Shown: piece after piece, positions 61,715 to 64,000 of the stretch
Numbering within the stretch: the first letter of the stretch is position 1
Layout of the letters: each line of letters starts with the position of its first letter
From: Lutimonas vermicola
GTDB lineage: Bacteria > Bacteroidota > Bacteroidia > Flavobacteriales > Flavobacteriaceae
Length of the DNA: 64,000 bases
Assembly: GCF_038433205.1 (NCBI RefSeq)
Contig: NZ_JBCDNA010000002.1
Coordinates: 248,001-312,000, forward strand
Direction: 5' to 3'
The notes under the pieces: model-generated
Database searches by the model: none
What the model was told of the DNA's origin: nothing
The model's input: only the letters and a program-made list of their open reading frames with translations
Made by a program: the position numbers and the translations under genes

Positions 61715-63163
61715 ATGAAAACAAAATATATTGACCTTATCGATCAAACCTACTTTTTTCCCCAGGATGAATTTCAGCTTGAGGGTAACAAACTAAGGTT
61801 TCACGACATCAACCTCTCAAAATTAGTTGAGGAATATGGCACCCCCTTAAAATTTACCTATCTGCCCAAGATATCTGATAATATTCAAAGGGCTAAATCA
61901 TGGTTTAAAGAAGCCATGGTCAAAAATGAGTACAAGGGCGCATACAAATACTGCTACTGCACCAAAAGCTCTCATTTTAAACACGTTATAGAAGAGGCAC
62001 TAAAGAATGATATACATTTGGAAACGTCCTCAGCCTTTGATATCAATATCATAGAAAATTTAAAAAAGAATAACAAAATAGGCAATGACACCTATGTGAT
62101 TTGCAATGGCTTCAAAAGGTCTCAATACGTTAGTAATATTGCCAGGCTGATCAATAATGGGCATTATAACTGCATCCCGATCATAGATAATTATGAGGAA
62201 ATTAATATTCTTTCTCAAGAGATCAAAAAGCCTTATCAAATAGGCATCCGAATTGCTTCGGAAGAAGAACCGAAATTTGCCTTCTATACGTCAAGGTTGG
62301 GAATTGGATACAAAAATATCCTTCCATTTTACAGAAAGCAGATCAAGGAAAATGATAAAGTTGAGCTTAAAATGCTGCACTTCTTCATAAATACGGGAAT
62401 CAAAGACAACGCTTATTATTGGAATGAACTTCAGAAATGCTTAAAAGTATATACCAGTTTAAAGAAAGAATGTCCAACATTGAACAGTCTTAACATTGGT
62501 GGCGGATTTCCAGTGAAGAATTCTCTTGCATTTGATTATGATTACCAATACATCATCAATGAGATTGTAAATCAGATCAGAGTAACCTGTGAAGAAGCAG
62601 AGGTGGACGTTCCTGATATCTTCACCGAATTTGGAAGTTTTACAGTAGGTGAAAGCGGAGGAGCGATATATGAAATCCTGTATCAAAAGCAACAAAATGA
62701 TCGTGAAAAATGGAACATGATCAATTCGTCCTTTATTACTACCTTACCTGATACCTGGGCCATTAATAAACGATTTATTATGCTGCCGATTAACAGGTGG
62801 AACGATTCTTACGAACGCGTACTTTTAGGAGGACTGACCTGTGACAGTGATGACTATTACAATTCTGAACAACACATGAATGCCATTTACCTTCCTGTTT
62901 ACAACAAGGACAAGCCCCTGTATATAGGATTCTTTAATACAGGAGCCTATCAGGAAAATATAGGTGGTTTTGGAGGCTTACAGCATTGTTTGATCCCTCA
63001 GCCCAAGCACTTGATTCTCGATCGGGATAAAAATGGAGATTTACTATGCTCTGTTTTCTCTGAACAGCAAACATCTGATCAGTTGCTCTCTATTTTAGGC
63101 TATTCTGAAAAAGACAAAACCGAAAAAGAAAAAATTAAAAAAACTAAATTAATTGAATTATAA
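61715..63163 (+). CDS. speA: Arginine decarboxylase (alanine-racemase-fold, SpeA-like)
   Basis: A 482-residue type III PLP decarboxylase. The PLP Lys is in YKYCYCTKSSHFKHV (about residue 85). A glycine-rich phosphate loop occurs in LNIGGGFPVK. Later motifs GGLTCDSDD, with the catalytic Cys, and NTGAYQENIGGFGGLQH fit the arginine/ornithine/carboxynorspermidine decarboxylase group. It is shorter than E. coli SpeA. The agmatinase gene follows after 12 bases, which strongly suggests that the product is agmatine. Confidence 0.85.
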   Translation: MKTKYIDLIDQTYFFPQDEFQLEGNKLRFHDINLSKLVEEYGTPLKFTYLPKISDNIQRAKSWFKEAMVKNEYKGAYKYCYCTKSSHFKHVIEEALKNDIHLETSSAFDINIIENLKKNNKIGNDTYVICNGFKRSQYVSNIARLINNGHYNCIPIIDNYEEINILSQEIKKPYQIGIRIASEEEPKFAFYTSRLGIGYKNILPFYRKQIKENDKVELKMLHFFINTGIKDNAYYWNELQKCLKVYTSLKKECPTLNSLNIGGGFPVKNSLAFDYDYQYIINEIVNQIRVTCEEAEVDVPDIFTEFGSFTVGESGGAIYEILYQKQQNDREKWNMINSSFITTLPDTWAINKRFIMLPINRWNDSYERVLLGGLTCDSDDYYNSEQHMNAIYLPVYNKDKPLYIGFFNTGAYQENIGGFGGLQHCLIPQPKHLILDRDKNGDLLCSVFSEQQTSDQLLSILGYSEKDKTEKEKIKKTKLIEL

Positions 63164-63175
63164 CACTTACGTAAA

Positions 63176-64000
63176 ATGAACAATGAAAGGACTTTTGCGG
63201 GTATACCTGAGAGCTATGCCAGCAGCGAAAAAGCAAAAGTAGTTTTAATCCCGGTACCCTATGACGGAACCAGTACCTGGCAAAAGGGAGCGGATAAAGG
63301 TCCGGATGCTTTTTTGGAAGCAGCCGAAAACATGGAACTTTATGATATTGAAACAAACTCTGAAGTTTACAAGGAAGGAATTTATTTGGCAGAAAGTGTA
63401 CTGGAGAACAGTTCTCCTGAAGATATGGTTGAAGCTGTTCATAAAGTCACCAAAAAATATATAAACAAAAATAAATTTGTAACAATTTTTGGCGGGGAAC
63501 ACTCAGTATCTATAGGAACCATCAGGGCATTTAACGAATGTTTTCACAACTTAACCGTTTTGCACATTGATGCACATGCAGATCTAAGAAAAGAATACGA
63601 GGGATCAGCTTGTAACCATGCCTGTGCCGTTTATGAAGCCAGTCAGTCGACCAATTTGGTACAGGTGGGTATTCGCTCTATGGACGCAATTGAAACAACC
63701 ATAGCAGATCCCGACAAGACCTTTTTCGCCCATAAAATGGTTACAGATGATTTTTGGATGGTCAATGCGATCGACCAAATGACTGACAATGTCTTTATTA
63801 CCTTTGATCTTGATGCTTTTGATCCCTCGATATTACCTTCCACGGGAACTCCTGAACCAGGTGGGCTTTTGTGGTACGAAACCTTGGATTTCCTAAAAAA
63901 AGTATTTAACGAACGAAATGTGGTTGGATTTGACATTGTTGAATTATGCCCGAATCCAAATGAAAAATCATCTGATTTTTTGGCTGCAAAATTGTATTAT
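63176..64000 (+). CDS. speB: Agmatinase (partial, cut by the window end)
   Basis: The frame opens at the ATG at 63176 and runs 275 codons to the window edge without a stop; the protein is incomplete at its C-terminus. All ureohydrolase metal motifs are intact: GGEHS (residues 106-110, His109), DAHAD (132-136), TFDLDAFDPS (Asp211 and Asp213). It hydrolyses agmatine to putrescine and urea. It follows the decarboxylase with 12 bases between, so the pair would make putrescine from arginine. Confidence 0.92.
   Translation, partial: MNNERTFAGIPESYASSEKAKVVLIPVPYDGTSTWQKGADKGPDAFLEAAENMELYDIETNSEVYKEGIYLAESVLENSSPEDMVEAVHKVTKKYINKNKFVTIFGGEHSVSIGTIRAFNECFHNLTVLHIDAHADLRKEYEGSACNHACAVYEASQSTNLVQVGIRSMDAIETTIADPDKTFFAHKMVTDDFWMVNAIDQMTDNVFITFDLDAFDPSILPSTGTPEPGGLLWYETLDFLKKVFNERNVVGFDIVELCPNPNEKSSDFLAAKLYY

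Overview
The window is a chromosomal segment of a Bacteroidetes bacterium, almost certainly Flavobacteriaceae. Four things point there: a gldK-gldL-gldM-gldN gliding/type IX secretion cluster, several copies of the Bacteroidetes -7 promoter element TAnnTTTG, an almost complete lack of Shine-Dalgarno sequences (with rpsU as the striking exception), and family-typical proteins (DUF4136, DUF5522, DUF3467, short LptE, 1271-residue RpoB). Nothing looks like a phage, plasmid, insertion sequence or CRISPR array. It is mostly core genome with small lineage-specific additions.

Layout. 1-6.6 kb: end of a Spy-like protein, a cell-wall glucosaminidase with LysM, a PLP desulfhydrase/deaminase, two small cysteine-rich or zinc-ribbon genes (DUF5522, DUF983), a DUF4136 lipoprotein, an ABC-F ATPase and an FAD oxidoreductase. 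6.6-6.8 kb: a tandem array of a 15-bp repeat, with relatives at 57 kb. 6.9-11.5 kb: gldKLMN (minus strand), the core of the type IX secretion motor and outer ring, preceded by an arginase-fold protein whose metal ligands are mostly lost, then topA. 15.6-22.2 kb (plus strand): miaB, a sigma-54 activator, lptE, a hypothetical gene, secG, then groES-groEL, which has a good sigma-54-type promoter match in front of it. 22.3-28.7 kb (minus): a peroxiredoxin-like protein, an Mpo1-like protein, and a biotin operon bioF-bioD-bioA-ketosynthase-bioB.

28.8-44.0 kb (minus) is the transcription/translation superoperon: tRNA-Thr, tRNA-Tyr, tRNA-Gly, tRNA-Thr, tuf, tRNA-Trp, secE, nusG, rplK, rplA, rplJ, rplL, rpoB, rpoC, then a DUF3467 gene. 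Just upstream lie rpsU, a XerC-like recombinase and a hibernation factor. The order from tRNA-Thr to rpoC is the same as in many distant bacteria. Two intergenic stem-loops (rplL-rpoB and rpoB-rpoC) and a promoter overlapping a terminator in front of the tRNAs are candidate control points.

44.1-64 kb is more mixed: an exo/endonuclease-phosphatase family protein, a class A penicillin-binding protein, two secreted proteins of unknown role, a molybdate transporter operon (modA, a stand-alone Mop-domain protein, modB, modC), a DUF5009/NagX-like membrane acyltransferase, a slipin, a CrtI/retinol-saturase-like oxidoreductase, a GH20 hexosaminidase, a GNAT acetyltransferase, an SDR, an AlkB-like dioxygenase, and the start of a polyamine pathway (arginine decarboxylase plus a true agmatinase cut by the window end).

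Several genes have no usable ATG and appear to start at TTG (rpoB, the sigma-54 activator, xerC, the FAD oxidoreductase). Coordinates were corrected where an upstream in-frame ATG gives an implausible N-terminal extension.
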